A stretch of 64,000 bases of DNA. Source: Unio delphinus (taxonomy: Eukaryota; Mollusca; Bivalvia; Unionida; Unionidae). A program made the position numbers and the translations under genes. Below are positions 1 through 14,155 of this stretch, in pieces; positions within the stretch are counted from its first letter, which is position 1; each line of letters opens with the position of its first letter. The notes under the pieces were generated by a model. It was not told the DNA's origin, did not search any database, and was given only the letters and a program-made list of their open reading frames with translations. The stretch is from positions 620,001 through 684,000 of the forward strand of contig JAQISU010000248.1 in assembly GCA_029339505.1 (NCBI GenBank), read 5' to 3'.

Positions 1-3000
1 GTCTTAAATTGACAAATTTTTAAAATATGCTGCTGACAAAACAATATGTTGTCGTGTAATCGCATGTTTTTATTATCTTATAAGGATCCATAAAATCCCA
101 AAGTTTTTCAATTGCATTATAAGATTGGTTGGCTTCTAACTGGTCATTAATAGTTATCGGAATGGCTTATACTAAAGTAAAACAACTATAGGAGCAATGT
201 ATATAGTTGTATATTGTGTTGCGTTTCTGTTTTCATTTATACTACACCAAGTAAAGATGGAAATATAGAGAAATTAAATAAATAAAATTTACGAAGCAAT
301 CGGAATTCTGAAATTTTCTCTAGGACAAGGAGGAGGTACTTCTGTGAAGTCCTTATAAGTGTAGTGAACTACAGGTATGTAAATCTGTGTCCCCGTAGTA
401 TATGCCATGTACCACGTGTGTGTCCCCCCTCCAAAGTATGTAATAAACCACATCAAATCAATAAAATAAAAATGTAGTTTTTAAAAACATCCAGACCCTG
501 ATATCACCATTGAGTCTTTGACAATACAGGTACCATCCATTATGATGATTGGGATACCTATACTTTGATTCAGTGATCTCATTGAGCTCCAAAATGTTTC
601 GCAGTTCAACAACAAATGAAGGATTGTTAAATAGTGACAAAGTACATGTGTCTAATGGAAACACGCCCTTCATGAACAGATATTATACAAATAAGGATAG
701 AGAAAAGGACAGAAAACAGATTGGGCCTGGGTTGAACATATTTAAATTAATGATTCTTTTTCCTTCTTTTGGGTAACACATATTAGTCAGTTTACGATGA
801 AGCGCGACCGAATTCAGGCAGACTAGACCGAAATGGAGCTAATTCATGTCGTTGTCCAGAATGTGGATAAGAAATCTCAACACAAATACATCGAATCTAA
901 AATAAAGCAGCGTGTATCTAAGTGTATTTTAGGTGCATGACAACAAACAACTCTGAAAGAAATGCATAAAGGTCGTATATACTATGTTACACAGATAAGT
1001 CAATACATTATGGTACGTACTCTTAATGTATTTGTTGTGCATGGAAAATGTCAATGATTAAGAATACATTTTTGGTGCGTATATACTTTTTGTCTTGTTT
1101 ATAAGTTATACAGATATGTTTACATGGGGATGAGTTCAATACCTAGCATTGACTGAACCCTTAGAAGGTTATATAAACAAGTTCTGTTACAATTGCTGAG
1201 TTTGAATTTCATCAGAAAATGTAATTGCAACCTATTTGAAGTGGGATGTATAATTTTCAGACGAATATGATTAATAGTTTATATTTTAATATCAGTCTGT
1301 ATGGAATCAGTTTTAGCTCCGTTCCTACATAATTTCAGAAAAGGTAATTATGTACTTTATTAATTGGATGTATCTAGTATCATTAAAATGATTATTCTTA
1401 ACATTGAGTTAGGATTTATTCAAACATATTCTTGATTATATTTATGTGAGGCAGCAAAGCTATATGCACAGAGGTTCAATTACTTTTAATGAGACATCAG
1501 CACATTCAGTATTGGAAATAACTCAGAAAAAGATTTTATACTTTTGGACTTGATATTATTTGGGATTTCATTTACATTACTCTAAATCATCTTATATTTC
1601 GATTGTATCGCGAATTAGTTTGTCCTTGAAATCTACTAAATCGTTGGTTGTTCTTTTCTATTACTTAGTTTAACACCATAAAACCTACATAATTATGCCA
1701 CAATTAATTAACAAAGACTCCTATATATAACATTGACACATATTTACATTTTAAAAAGTAAGATACGCGGATTTAATGAGGGTATGAATGTTACTTTAGC
1801 TTTTATTCTACTTGCTCCAGAGGTGTAGTAATATTATTAAACTATAATTTCCAATTATATTACAGGTGAAGAAAGACAAAATGGGAGATACAAGTATTAT
1901 GGATATAGTTATCAATAGCATAGAACCGCTTTTATTATGATATAGTTGGACCAAATAGTGACAGTAGTATATTAATGAAACATCTACTATACTGGTGACT
2001 TTTTGGTGTTTCATGTAAGTTTGGTGATGAGTAACGTCAATTATCTTCCGTGTAGGAAGATGGAGTTAAAATGTGTATACCAAAACGTGTCAATCGAAAC
2101 AATATATCTTAAACGGGACACATATCTTTCCTCTAAATTTAATATATCTTCTACAATTTTGATTTGCCTGAAGGGCTAATATAATTACAGTTGTATTCCA
2201 ATAAGCTATGTATAACAATAAACTTGATCTATACATCCGACATACCCAGGTGAGAATATTATGAGTGTATATGATTGTACACTTAACAATATCATCTTCT
2301 TTATCTATTCCTTTAAGTGATTTTGGAAACGCACATATAATGTAGAAAACATATTATACTTTAATGAGCCTGTTTTTATAATGAATCAATCATTTTTATT
2401 CAAAATTCAAATCTATAGAGATGTGAATATGCAAGTGTCGAAAATGATTTAATTCGTATAGAGGAATCATACAATGTAACCTTATTTCCAACTATGCCTT
2501 TATTTTATGTGTGGAACTATATGCTCATATGATAAAACGTATTAAGAATGTTAAAAGGATACATGTCGGTGGTACATATATTAATGATTCTCATTATGTA
2601 AACACATAACTTTTGATATTTCATAAAAAGCTTAGATATCTGTTCTGGACTTTTCAACAAATTTTCGGAGTTCTTCGGTTTTAGTATTGAGCAAATTAAT
2701 ATTCGTTGGATGGTGATCAGGCAACACAATACAATTATGTCATGATTATAATCTTGAGATAAAGTACAATGAGGTTGTATTCATCGGTGTTACATTCGCG
2801 GCTAATTTAGAGACGATTACAAGTTTTAAAAACAAGAAATTAATCATTTAATTTACAGTAATTGCATACTTCAGATAAATATCAGTGATATAAAATATTT
2901 GCTATTTTAAAAATGTCTCGTGTTTTTATTAATTTTATGAATCATCTACTTAATACACTCAATGCACTCAGTTAAACGCTTTTATAAGAGGGAGTAAAAT

Positions 3001-3080
3001 AATACGAACATTATTAATAAAAAGGTTCTTTAAGAGGGTCTTGAAAGTTATAAATTCATCTTGTTTTAAACCTACTTTCC
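1..3080. other. AT-rich non-coding DNA, no gene recognised
   Basis: Open frames here are short (up to about 75 codons), overlap on both strands and show no family resemblance, signal peptide or splice-bounded exon that I can defend. I see AT-rich single-copy-like DNA only. Confidence 0.6.
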
Positions 3081-3133
3081 TTAAGATAATGTTGCTCGGG
3101 AATTTTCTTAAGAGAATGTTGCTCGGGAATTTT
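3081..3133. repeat. Short tandem duplication, 26-27 bp unit x2
   Basis: Two adjacent near-identical copies, 3081-3106 and 3108-3133, share the core GTTGCTCGGGAATTTT. It is a simple local duplication with no coding meaning that I can see. Confidence 0.8.
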
Positions 3134-3744
3134 GACAATCTCATTTGTTATCGAGAATATTTTGTTCGTTCTGTAAAAACAACAAACAAAAAATCACACA
3201 AATCTGTTAATTAAAAACGTTGTGATAAATATTTATACTATTTAAGCACATGAGAAACGTAAACGGGAAAAGAGTTGAAACCAAATTTGGTTAAATGCCG
3301 TTACTGTCTATGCAAAGTATCTCAATTTACTATTGACACTATCAAAAGTTACGCTTGCTTTTGAAGTTACGTCATTGCTTACTATTATTATAGTGAATAC
3401 TATTCAAACTTTAGTTAGGTAATACAATTCCCATTTAAGCGATATAGAAGAGTAATATTACTAACATTACTTCATACAGTGGTGTGTATACCCATCTTCA
3501 TAGCAGTAATATTGATCATGCTGATGGTTTGTCGGATATTGATACACTGCATGAACAATTATAGTCTCGTATCAGGTATAATTAATGTACATAGACAATA
3601 TTACTTGTCATAGTGTTTTCGTTTCCTTGACATATTTGTCGTCTGATCAAAAAGTCAGCTCAATATTTGCTTCAGCTATAATATTTGTAACTTCATATCT
3701 TGCAATCTCAGTCTGTTTACGGATTGGGAAATGTAACACTTTCC

Positions 3745-4280
<536 letters not shown>

Positions 4281-4285
<5 letters not shown>

Positions 4286-4420
4286 TTCGTTTTAAATGAA
4301 CAGCGCAAATACAGCGCAAATACAAAGAACAATAGGCGGTTCTTCACGAACTATATATTATATAATATTTCGTTTTCAATGACCTGCCCAAGTACAAAGA
4401 ACAATACGCGGTTCTTTATA
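4281..4420. repeat. Degenerate direct repeat next to the TA array
   Basis: Two related blocks, about 4281-4346 and 4365-4420, share ATATTTCGTTTT, the segment TACAAAGAACAATA and GCGGTTCTT. They follow the (TA)n array. The 3' side to 4919 has no recognisable gene. Confidence 0.6.
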
Positions 4421-4919
4421 TCTCTGTACTTCATCAACTGTTACTACTCGAACAGGATGAAGCTTATCTGTTGTTGTTTTGTTAAATGTCCTAATACGAT
4501 TAACTTTCATTGTTCTAATGATGACCTCTGAAACAAGTGGAAAGTACACGCATTGTCAATGCATTTGCACACTGATGTCAGTGTAGATATAGCCAGAATT
4601 AAACAAGTCAATAGTCCTATTTAAATCTGAATATGCACTTCTGCCAGATATTCTAATTCTAATATTGAAGATATGTTAAAGTCCAGTTATTTTTGGAATT
4701 TCTAAAAAAAATAATTCATCTCTGCTTGTCATTTATGGTAATCTCACTGGGAATGGCATGTAATTATGCTAGTTTTCAGTGTTAAGGAATATCCCAAGTT
4801 TGTGTTGAAGCATGTCTCTGTATATCCTAATAGACCTAATTAGCATTTCTTTTTAGCATTTCTTAAATTGAATAATTGAAGACCTGTATGTATCAGTAGT
4901 CTCCAATATGCAGTTGAAA

Positions 4920-4986
4920 ACACACACACGCACGCATGCACACATACATACATACATACATACATACACGCACACACACACATATC

Positions 4987-5069
<83 letters not shown>
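4920..5069. repeat. Compound microsatellite (CA/TACA/TA/GA)
   Basis: Successive (CA)n, (TACA)n, (TA)n and (GA)n tracts. All reading frames through it are low-complexity artefacts. Confidence 0.95.
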
Positions 5070-5070
<1 letters not shown>

Positions 5071-5602
5071 AGAGTAATGGTGAATGCTTGCACATGTACA
5101 CATCTTGTATCACCATTTATTGAATGCTCACAAAACATAAACTTAAATAAATAAAGAAAACCTTTGTACATGCCCTACTCCGCAGATTAAGAAACATAAA
5201 TTTAGAGTTGAAAAAAAGATCTAAACAAACATTTTTTGATTGACATTCTAGAGCTTTGAAACTGAAAGATATATTTAGAGACAAACGTAACTAGTGAAAA
5301 TCACCAGAAAACCGAATCATAAGATTTATTTTACAAACTAGTGTGGTGTTGAAGTAGAGGTGATGTATTATGTAAAAAAAGGAAATAAAATAAAACGGTT
5401 ACCGTCTTCCAATTTTAAAGTCACATATATATCGGTATTTTACTTCAGGTTACATCATGCGTCGGTACATTATAATTATATCGTCACTTTTTATTACTAA
5501 TGTCAACATCATCCAAAATAAAAATCCACTTATGTCAATACCAATTTGATAATCACTCAACACAATACGACGATAATATGTATATCCAAAGGTCCTGTTG
5601 AT

Positions 5603-5803
5603 ATGCGTAGCGTGTTCTTAACTCATTTTATATTACTTCCTTTCTTCTTTTTTCTAACTCTGCCCACCACTTCAGGAACATTTCGTGGTGTCGAAGAAAA
5701 GTACCTGGGTTTTGAAATAGACGCAAACTCATTTGAAATAAACCATGTCACGATGTCGATCAATCTATATGGATACCTATGTACCCAATTATTTATCCAG
5801 TAA
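5603..5803 (+). CDS. Small ORF with signal-peptide-like N-terminus, unproven
   Basis: A frame from the ATG at 5603 begins with MRS followed by a strongly hydrophobic, Phe/Leu-rich core of about 18 residues and a TTSG end, which resembles a cleavable signal peptide. The rest (about 40 residues) is not recognised, and no clear donor site follows the hydrophobic part. It could be a signal exon of a secreted or membrane protein, possibly related to the receptor family further right, or chance. I would not count it as a gene without transcript support. Confidence 0.2.
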   Translation: MRSVFLTHFILLPFFFFLTLPTTSGTFRGVEEKYLGFEIDANSFEINHVTMSINLYGYLCTQLFIQ

Positions 5804-5809
5804 TTAGTA

Positions 5810-8800
5810 TATATACTGGAGCTAAAACTAATGTTTGGACGGTAAATACATTAGAAAATTATATGACCAGAGAGAGGAACCACGCTACATAAACAGCAGT
5901 CTCCCACCAGGACAAAGTTGAGGGTGGATTCAATGATATTATTTCACAAATTAAAATAATCTCTAAACTAGATAGTAATTTCGTATATATAATTTAATTA
6001 AATATTACTAGATCTATCTATGCTGACAGCATGCAAACATTAATCTGATTTGCATTTGATTTTTCAAAATATAGAAATACCTCGTTGCTACACCGTCTTA
6101 TATAAACAGTCTTAGAATGTGTATTGAGTACCTGAGCTTGACACGAAGTAACCTATGTCGCAACAAGAGGTAATTTGTATTTTGCATTAGCATTTTGAAG
6201 ACACGATGGTTAAAAACAGACAGCTAGACGAAAATATGCTAGGGACGTGATGTACATAAATAGGACATATTTGTATACTGTTAAAGTCAGTGAACATCTT
6301 GCAACATATCTTTACAAAAATTAAATATGCAATTTATAGAAAACGTGTTCAATGGAACACAGACAATAAGTAGTTAGTATATTACGTATTTTAAAGTGTT
6401 TTGTTTCAGAATCAATCATCGGAAATTATCAAAGAAAACATAAATTAATAACTATTTAGCCCTTTGAGATGATTTATCAATCATTCACAAATAATGAAAT
6501 CAGACTTTGTAAATACGTTTTATTTGCTTATTGATACAATCTGAAAATAATTAGTCATGCAAAACGTCCGATTAATATATGCTTTTACTTGGAACATTGA
6601 AATTGGTTACATAAAGACATTCGGCCATTGCAATTATCTAATACATCCTAATTTATTATATCAATGAAATTATTCTCTATATGTAGATCTGTGCAGCTGA
6701 AACTCTACTTATCTACATTTGTATTAATAAATAGAATATAAACGGTCCATTGTACCTTACACAATTAACAAAGTTACATAATTGCTAAAAGAATACGAGT
6801 TTTGTTAAACCAAATGTAAATTGTTCATATTATTCTAAATAACCCAGCAAAAGAATCTTCGGTCATTGCAATTCAGTAATTTGCAGAAATTTCAGTCAAG
6901 TATGGTAATATATTATATTAAACAAAACAAACATAAAAATACAAATAGATGAAAGAATGGTTAACTAAGCCTAACAACATATCTAATTTTTACAAGCAAG
7001 ACTACCTCTCTATAGTTTTCTCTACATCCAGTTGCAGATATGTATACTTAATATGAAACCATATGAACAATCAATCAAATATACACATATATCGCTTTGT
7101 TATAATGTGAAAAGACAATAGGAGGTAACATACATTATTCATTTAGTGAGACCCTATAGGAGGAAAAGACCATCGAATAGACAGGCCGATACAAGGAAAT
7201 AGTCAATACAGCGAGAAACTGAGGATTGACAGAACAATATGGACTTTGAATCCTTGCTACTAAATCGTACAAATGTATCATCTGTTGATAGTAGGCTTAT
7301 TGGAGTCCCCCACTATTGATAAGTTCAGATGGGATGTTGTCTACTCTAGCTGCCTTTCCATTCTTCAGCACAATTCGAATATAGGTGTTCAAACTAGATG
7401 AAATAATGTTTTGGCCAAAGCATAACAACAATGTTGAAACAAAAATGAAAAAAGCAGCTTTGGCGTTGGATTAATGTTGCACAATGAAAAATGCTTATCC
7501 ATTTTATTTATACTCTGCATTTTAATATGCTATCACACATGTGAACATCATGTCTTTAAAGGCGATTGTTTATAGATCAACATATTCCCTATCAAGCTTA
7601 GATACTGGTGTAATCGGGAATCGAAGCATTCCATTTTTGCATATTTCAAAACAGACTGCTTGATGATCCTTTAGAAACGAAATATTGTCAATACAGTAAC
7701 CGCTAACCTAACATCAACCGTACGCTATTAAATGCTTTGCTTTTTGAATTATGAATACCATATACATGCAGAAATGTGTAGATCTAAACAAACTGTGAGT
7801 ATACAAAACTAAATTCTCTATTATGGTAGCAAACACGATGCGGTTGTTATAAAAAAATATATTGTGGCTTACTTCTTACAAAATGGATTTGGTTTTGACA
7901 AACGTGTTGCTGCATTGATAGATACGTATTTCTAGTCTAACAAATAATTGCACCGCTGGTTTATATGCAAAAGCTTAGCAAGGCAAGAAGCTATAATAAG
8001 AAACTGCAATATTTAAGCTAAAACATACACAGCAAAATTCAATCGATCACCACTACAAAGGCCAAGATGTACTTTATATATGGAACTAAGTAAAAAAAAT
8101 CAAGCGTTTCACTGTTATATCAAATTCTGAAGCTGACAGATTTAGACGCAACCAAGTAAAATAACAAAGTATTTTCAGCAACTAATAATATAGTATTAAC
8201 TATACGGCGAGACGTTATTATTATTAGAAAAAATCCGTGAGCTAGAACTCTACGGAGGCGTTAGAAATGAAAACACGGTTGGATACAGAGACTAAAACTG
8301 AGTAACGGCAGGATGGAAGCAGCTGGATGTGGTTTGGCATAATTAGTTGCTTGCATGGTTGTTCTCTGAGTTTCTAATTGCTTACTTTAATACTGACATG
8401 TAGTCTTTAAAAGTCAGATAAAGATTGAAAACAAATATTAAAAACATTAATCAGAACAATGGACATGGGGAGTAAGATTTAGTGTTAATCATCAACAAGT
8501 TTAAGAAAGGTAAGGCTATTATTATGTAACGAGGAACAAAGTTAAACTAAACAGAAAGTCAAAAAATATACTATATGACAAGGAGACAAAATATTAGACC
8601 AAATAAGGAAATAAATGGATGCATACATGTAAATTAGAAACTCTGATAGCGAACATGGTGTTTATGAATGTCAGAATAAGAGATACAATAGAAAACACCC
8701 TCAGGAAGACTCTTTTATTTTGACTGAACCAATTTCTCCCATATAAATAAAAAGCAGTTTTCAGTTACCTTCAACATAGGTTCATCAATCGCACGATGCA

Positions 8801-9966
8801 TGATGGTGCAATCACATTTACTACATAAGTGGTAATTTTAAATATCATGTTAAAGACTAGATGACGTAACTGGATATTTCAATCTTCAAAAGGACTCAAA
8901 ATAGCTTGTTATGGAACAGAATAACAAGAATTATCGATAACTGTTTTTGAATTCATGGAGAAAACAAGAATCTCTGTGATAATATGTCACGAAGAGATGT
9001 GGATAAAATATTAATTCGTATTTCACACAGTGGTAGTGTACGAAAACACACAATATCACGACTTAGGAACCAGACAAAAAAGAAGGATAAAAAGATGTTA
9101 GATACGCAGGAAATATTCAGAGATTCAAGATCTTATCTTCTGTTATACTAGAAGTAGGTATAGGGAAAATGCTGAATAGATACATATTCCCTAGTTTTTA
9201 AAACAAGCTAAAGACAAACAGTGAGTTTCTCGTTTGTAGACTGTCATAGAGGACAATTACATCATTTAAAAGCTAAACTAAAAGGTTAACGAACGCCTAT
9301 TGTGATGAATTAACACTTGCATTATAAATGTTTTAATGATCTAAATAAATACGTGGATAACGATGCTGACGTTAACAAATTGAGGATTTAAACATACCGA
9401 TGATTTTGTAACGTTGGAAGCAAAGAACAATCTAATATAAATAACCATATAATGGAGGCAAACGGCACAATATAATTAGTAAAGAAAGCATAACTAGACC
9501 TCCAAAACAGCTTACGATTGAATGTCTGCAGATCTGAGCGAGAAGATCAAAACTATATACGAGTATAAATGTTATGCATGAACTTAAATGCTGAAAATGA
9601 AAAATTCAATATACATTCCAAAATTATTCCTAATAACATAATGCAAAATATCAGAGCAGCACAATGTATCATTGACGTAATAGGCAATGGAATGCGAAGA
9701 ACTACACGAGGTTTGCCATTTACAACAAACGATTACAACATAAATATCTGGATTAAAAATAAAATAGATACAAGTGTTATTAAAGTATGTCCTAACCTTG
9801 GTATAATTAGAACAAAGATAGACAGTAAACGCAGTGGCATTAAATATTTTTAGACAAGAAACGGTTGGTATAAAATAATGCCATGAATAATAAAATTTTT
9901 AGAATTGAAAAAGGAAATCAACGCCTCAGTTGGTAGTGTAATGAGAGAAAAGAACGTATGCGTGGA
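5810..9966. other. AT-rich non-coding DNA, no gene recognised
   Basis: No frame resembles a known family. The longest, at 9569-9853 (94 codons), has no motif that I recognise and AT-biased composition like its surroundings. A short (TA)n tract sits at 9967-9983. Confidence 0.6.
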
Positions 9967-10339
9967 TATATATATATATATATTAATTACTCAAATACAA
10001 TTAGATTATCAATGGAAAATGTAGATTTAAATTAGCATAATCAACCAAGATTCATAATGTAAAATACAGTTTTAATCACTACAGTGGATTTTGGATAGTT
10101 TAAAAGATGACATATTACCTACAATGCAGCTGAACATTATGTTCCTTTATATGTGATTGAAAATAATATGCATGGTACATATAGTCATTCAAATTTACAC
10201 GCAGTTTAAATCGGTTTATATTCGGGAGGCTTGTAAAACGAAATATATTGATCGGTGTAATGTTTACATCTTCGTCAGTATAATATGTTACTGAAATTGG
10301 ATGATAATATCATATGGATCAGTTATGAAAGAATACTTA

Positions 10340-10624
<285 letters not shown>

Positions 10625-10747
10625 AAAATTGAACTTTTACTTGTTTAAGCATGTTTGTGCTATAGCGAGAACATTTTCTCTCATTATTGAAATTTTTAAA
10701 TTTTTAAATATTTTTAATATTTTAATATTTTAATCTCATTTGTTTAC

Positions 10748-10868
10748 ATTACCGGTTGCATGACCCACCAATATGCGTAATAGAAGTATTAAATGAACTC
10801 AACGCTATTTCATCATTAGGAAAACCACCACATACAACTGTACATGAATATACGAGTAATCGCTTTTA
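10748..10868 (+). pseudogene. Adenain-like protease, C-terminal fragment
   Basis: The translated frame matches the last third of the protease at 60,652-61,107. It has the PPIC segment containing the catalytic cysteine, then an EVLN-LNAIS helix, a GKPPH segment and the EYTSNR end. It closes with TAG earlier than the complete copy. The N-terminal part with the catalytic His and Asp is missing, so it cannot be active. Confidence 0.85.
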
Positions 10869-10886
10869 GAGAGATCTTATCGTATA

Positions 10887-11984
10887 ATGATTGATATTTG
10901 GGGGAGATCTTTATCAAGCCTTAAACAACCCACCGCGGAATTATCTGCAACCGGTGACGTAAAAAAATAAACGAAGATGATATTGCTGAGATGTTAAACC
11001 TCGCAAGTGTTGATCCCAATGAAATAGTTGTATTTCAAGATCGTCAGTTTAAATTAAAAACTAGTAATGTTTCCCTGGATGATATTTTAGTTAAACAACG
11101 CGATGCTGTAAAAGATATTATCGCGTTGTTTTCTGATCAGGGTCAACTCAAACCGGGTTTACTGGTTTCAACTATTGTGGATAGAATTAATAATTTAGAA
11201 CCATTAAAAAACTACGCGATGAATACGACGACCATGTAGCTAAATTCGATCGGTTTTCTGAATTACAAAGAAGTATAAAAATTGACAATATTGACAAACC
11301 TCAATTAGACTTCTTTGAACATCCAACGGTGACCACACCGAAATTCACGGAGATAAAATCCTCCATGGATAATTTGTTAAAGTTGCGATCCAATTATGCC
11401 GCTCATGTATCTCAATTTACTATGTTACGTAAAAACTTTAACAGGACCGATGACGCCATTGATACATTTTTTGGTAAAAAAAATGCGAAACCCGATGATG
11501 TTAAAATAGATCTCGCTGATATTAGCACAGAACTAGATGAAATAACAGCGATTAATCGGCGAATATAAGTTATTCGCGAAGATATTAAAACGACCAACGG
11601 TGTCATCAGGGATGTTCTACCGACGATGATAGAAAAACTTGAAAAAATGAAATCCCTCACGAACAAACAAGTATCATACATAACGTGTACGCGATTAAAC
11701 ACGGATCATTTATTTGGACACCATCCACTAACATATTAACTATCACCGCGTCCGTCAAAGGTATTTATCGATTAACACTATTGTCGCCGACTCAGTTTAA
11801 TATTTCATCAACGAGTTCATCTGGGGTCAACAATATGATATCAACGATCATCGACAAGGAAACAACTGAACTATTCATAACATCATCCACTGATACTAAT
11901 TTGGCTAGGGTTTCAGTAACATGGTATGTGGAATTCGTTGCGGATTTAAGTAAACAACTGAATCAAATTGTTGCAATAAACGAA
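10887..11984 (+). pseudogene. Fibre-like virion protein, decayed paralogue
   Basis: It starts with the same MIDIWGRSL- as the gene at 61,132, then loses the frame at an A-run and TAA around 10,965. It continues as DPNEIVVFQD..., with the SLDDIL segment and a Pro-Thr-Phe-Thr-Glu-Ile repeat like the shaft repeats of the complete copy. Another stop lies at about 11,566. The C-terminal part, from about 11,685, keeps the 'tryptophan-then-beta-strand, YRLT' layout of the head region but differs strongly in sequence from 62,290-62,600. Fewer shaft repeats are present than in the large element. It is not functional as a single protein. Confidence 0.75.
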
Positions 11985-12549
11985 ATGTCATTATTGGCAA
12001 TGTCACAGCAATATCGATATGATCAGGTATAGAATTTCAAACTAAACTCAAAACACTCACTGAGGAGTATGAAGTAAAAATAAAAAAATACCGACCAAGA
12101 ATCACCGCAGTTGATGTTACCGTGTACTCGGTATCAGGTGTAATCACCGGAGCTGGTATAATACTATCCTCGGCGACAATGATTGCCCCGATATCTGTTC
12201 CAATATGTATATCAGCGACGACTACAATCGCGGTAATTATTTGAATAATACCATACAAATAATATCATGCTGCCAGCGTGTATTTCACGAATACGTAGTT
12301 AGGTTCCATGTTGGTTCAACAGCATACTCCCAATTATCCTCGATGATATCGTCGTCACTCGATGTCACATTAATATCTGATAGTGAGTTTTCAGCGATGG
12401 TACGTGTTTATGATTCCGCGATGTCAAAATTAGAAAAGCAACATGAGTGTAATAACAATGGCAACATCGCAAGAACTACTTCAACGAATATAGGAAAACA
12501 CAGCCCCGGTGAAAACCAGCATGATATCAATAACTTCAACGAATCCTGA
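11985..12549 (+). pseudogene. Polinton membrane protein, decayed paralogue
   Basis: It is homologous to the gene at 62,698-63,255. The N-terminus has the YRYDQV motif, and a TAG follows at once where the other copy reads on. It is followed by the basic KIKKYR region, a hydrophobic Gly/Ala/Ile-rich double segment, and the C-terminal helix with ISDSEFSAMV. At least one frame change separates the N-terminal and C-terminal parts, near 12,200. The C-terminal frame ends at 12,549 and overlaps the start of the following penton-like frame. Confidence 0.75.
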
Positions 12550-13014
12550 ATTCAGTGTGAATTTCCCTACTGCGATTTCAGTTAAGGAGATAGCACTAGT
12601 GAAATTACGAGTGTATCACAGTTGGCATAACATTAGATAAGTACCATTCGGTGGTCAACAACCGAATAATTCCTTGGTGTTTGCGAGTAAGAATAAACCC
12701 GATGGTACTCCTGACGGAAACATTATTTCTCTACCATCTGGGTCCTACCTAATCGAACAAATCGATAACGAGTTACAGCGTAGAATAAAATCCATTACTG
12801 GAAAAGAATCAAAAATTGCTACAACAGTTCATGAACCGACACTATCATCTGCCATTGAGATAAACTCACCCGGATATGTCGTATACATCTATAGGGACAA
12901 TACTGGGTTGGCCTGAAATCCCACCTCGACAAGAAACCGTTAATATAACACCTGAACCGAAAGAATCTGATTATGTTTCAAAAAAGGAAGATTATCATAG
13001 TTATCGTAGCTGAA
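12458..13014 (+). pseudogene. Penton-like minor capsid protein, decayed paralogue
   Basis: It matches the gene at 63,327 to the window end. It keeps the EFSVNFP segment, KEIAL-KLRVYHSW, the 'GGQQPNNSLVFA.KNKPDGTP' region, the IP.GSY-IEQI segment and the GWPE motif. A stop follows the first codons and other lesions occur around 12,630. It ends at TGA near 13,014, followed by a deletion relative to the larger copy. Confidence 0.75.
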
Positions 13015-13142
13015 TTAACGGTACATTCAAAAATAGTTTAGGTTATTACGCTGAACCACTAAATCATTCTGATTTTGCTCATGTTTTTGTTTAGTTAGGA
13101 AGATTCAGGGACTATAAGTATTAGGTAATAAAGGAATTCAAC

Positions 13143-13399
13143 ATGAACAAACAATTCACGGATATAAATTCCACGTTTGAAAAATTGAAAAATATCTTCA
13201 TAGAAGAAGTTAGTAAAACCCCACCTAATTGAGATGAAGCCATGAAATACATGGAGTTGTGTAATACAATTATCGCAGACATGGAATTTTTTATTCACGA
13301 TTTGTTCAATTTATATTAGATCATAATAATCCTAATACAAGAACAGAATTTGCAAAGAAACTTAATTTACGCATAGAAGATATCCTCCCCGATTTTTAA
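13143..13399 (+). pseudogene. Small Polinton-associated frame, two lesions
   Basis: A frame beginning MNKQFTDINSTFEKLKN runs to about 13,399. It is interrupted by a TGA near 13,231 and a TAG or frame change near 13,318, with acidic/basic helical sequence resuming after (EFAKKLNLRIEDILP). It has no counterpart inside the window, so it probably represents a gene lying right of position 64,000 in the larger copy. Function not recognised. Confidence 0.45.
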
Positions 13400-13566
13400 G
13401 TTGCCAGGCTATAATGCACCAGAACCAAAGAAAATCTCTCAATCATCCCATCGATGATGGTTTTAAAAAGATTCACGACGCATGGAAGAAAATACTACAA
13501 CCACAAACACATATCCTCAAACATAATAATGATCCCGACGGCGGTGGACGACATATCGCTCCTTAA
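13400..13566 (+). pseudogene. Small Polinton-associated frame, C-terminal part
   Basis: A frame reading DDGFKKIHDAWKKIL and ending DPDGGGRHIAP before TAA at about 13,566 follows the previous frame. It looks like the end of a short hydrophilic helical protein. Family not recognised; it is assigned to the element by position only. Confidence 0.35.
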
Positions 13567-13685
13567 AACGTCAATATATCCTCGGTGATTGCATTGAATT
13601 TAGTATGTGATGTTATCGATGGGAGTTACCATCGGATCATCTTTAGAGTACCACAATTAGAGCAAACCTCCTGACTGCTCTGGAC

Positions 13686-14155
13686 AATACACTGGCTATC
13701 CATTTGATTCAGAATCAAACACAACATTTGTTCTTTGTGCCTTTTTTCACTGATGTACTCCAGTATGACATACCTTTCCGGCCTCACCCATTTGTATACA
13801 CCAGCAAGATACTTACACTCATCTTGGAACAATCTTATTCTCATTGTTTTTCTTCTGAAAACGAAGTCACAATGACAACGTTCTTTTGCATACAATGGCC
13901 AGCAGTGTGGAATGAATTGCCCATTAAAATTAGACACAAATACACAGTGATCCTATTAAAGAGTGCTCTTTAAACTTACCTTGTTTGGCTGCAAGAATAA
14001 ACTTAAAAACCTAATTATGTTTCGTACCTTACATATTTTCACCATTTTATATATATTCGAATTTCATGGTTTTTGTTTCTTGTTTTTATGTAGTCATATA
14101 ATTATTGATGTAAAGCACTTAAAGCTTCTAAAGAATGGCGCTCATTATTATTATT
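13686..14155 (+). mobile_element. LINE 3' fragment (CR1-like), end of reverse transcriptase ORF
   Basis: It begins at a segment shared with 30,760 (CTGGCTATCCATTTGAT-CAGAATC). It encodes the typical RT-ORF C-terminus with 'WNELP..IR', followed by 'LLKSAL', and continues into the 3' UTR ending AGCTTCTAAAG and ATT-rich tail. This is a 5'-truncated insertion at or near the right edge of the Polinton remnant. Confidence 0.8.

Larger units (their letters stand above)
10748..13566 (+). mobile_element. Decayed, truncated Polinton/Maverick copy (3' part only)
   Basis: This block reproduces, in the same order and orientation, the segment of the large element that runs from the end of its protease gene (about 60,940) to the penton-like gene at the window end. 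It contains the protease C-terminus, fibre-like gene, membrane-protein gene and penton-like gene. It then continues into two small frames that have no counterpart inside this window and probably correspond to genes beyond position 64,000. Every gene carries stops or frame changes. The left edge abuts AT-rich low-complexity DNA at about 10,745 and the right edge lies near a LINE fragment (about 13,686). No terminal repeats are visible, so it is a deletion remnant of a related but clearly diverged element. Confidence 0.9.

Noticed and set aside
9569..9853. 94-codon frame as a gene
   Set aside because: AT-biased composition identical to the surroundings, with no motif or partner; probably chance.
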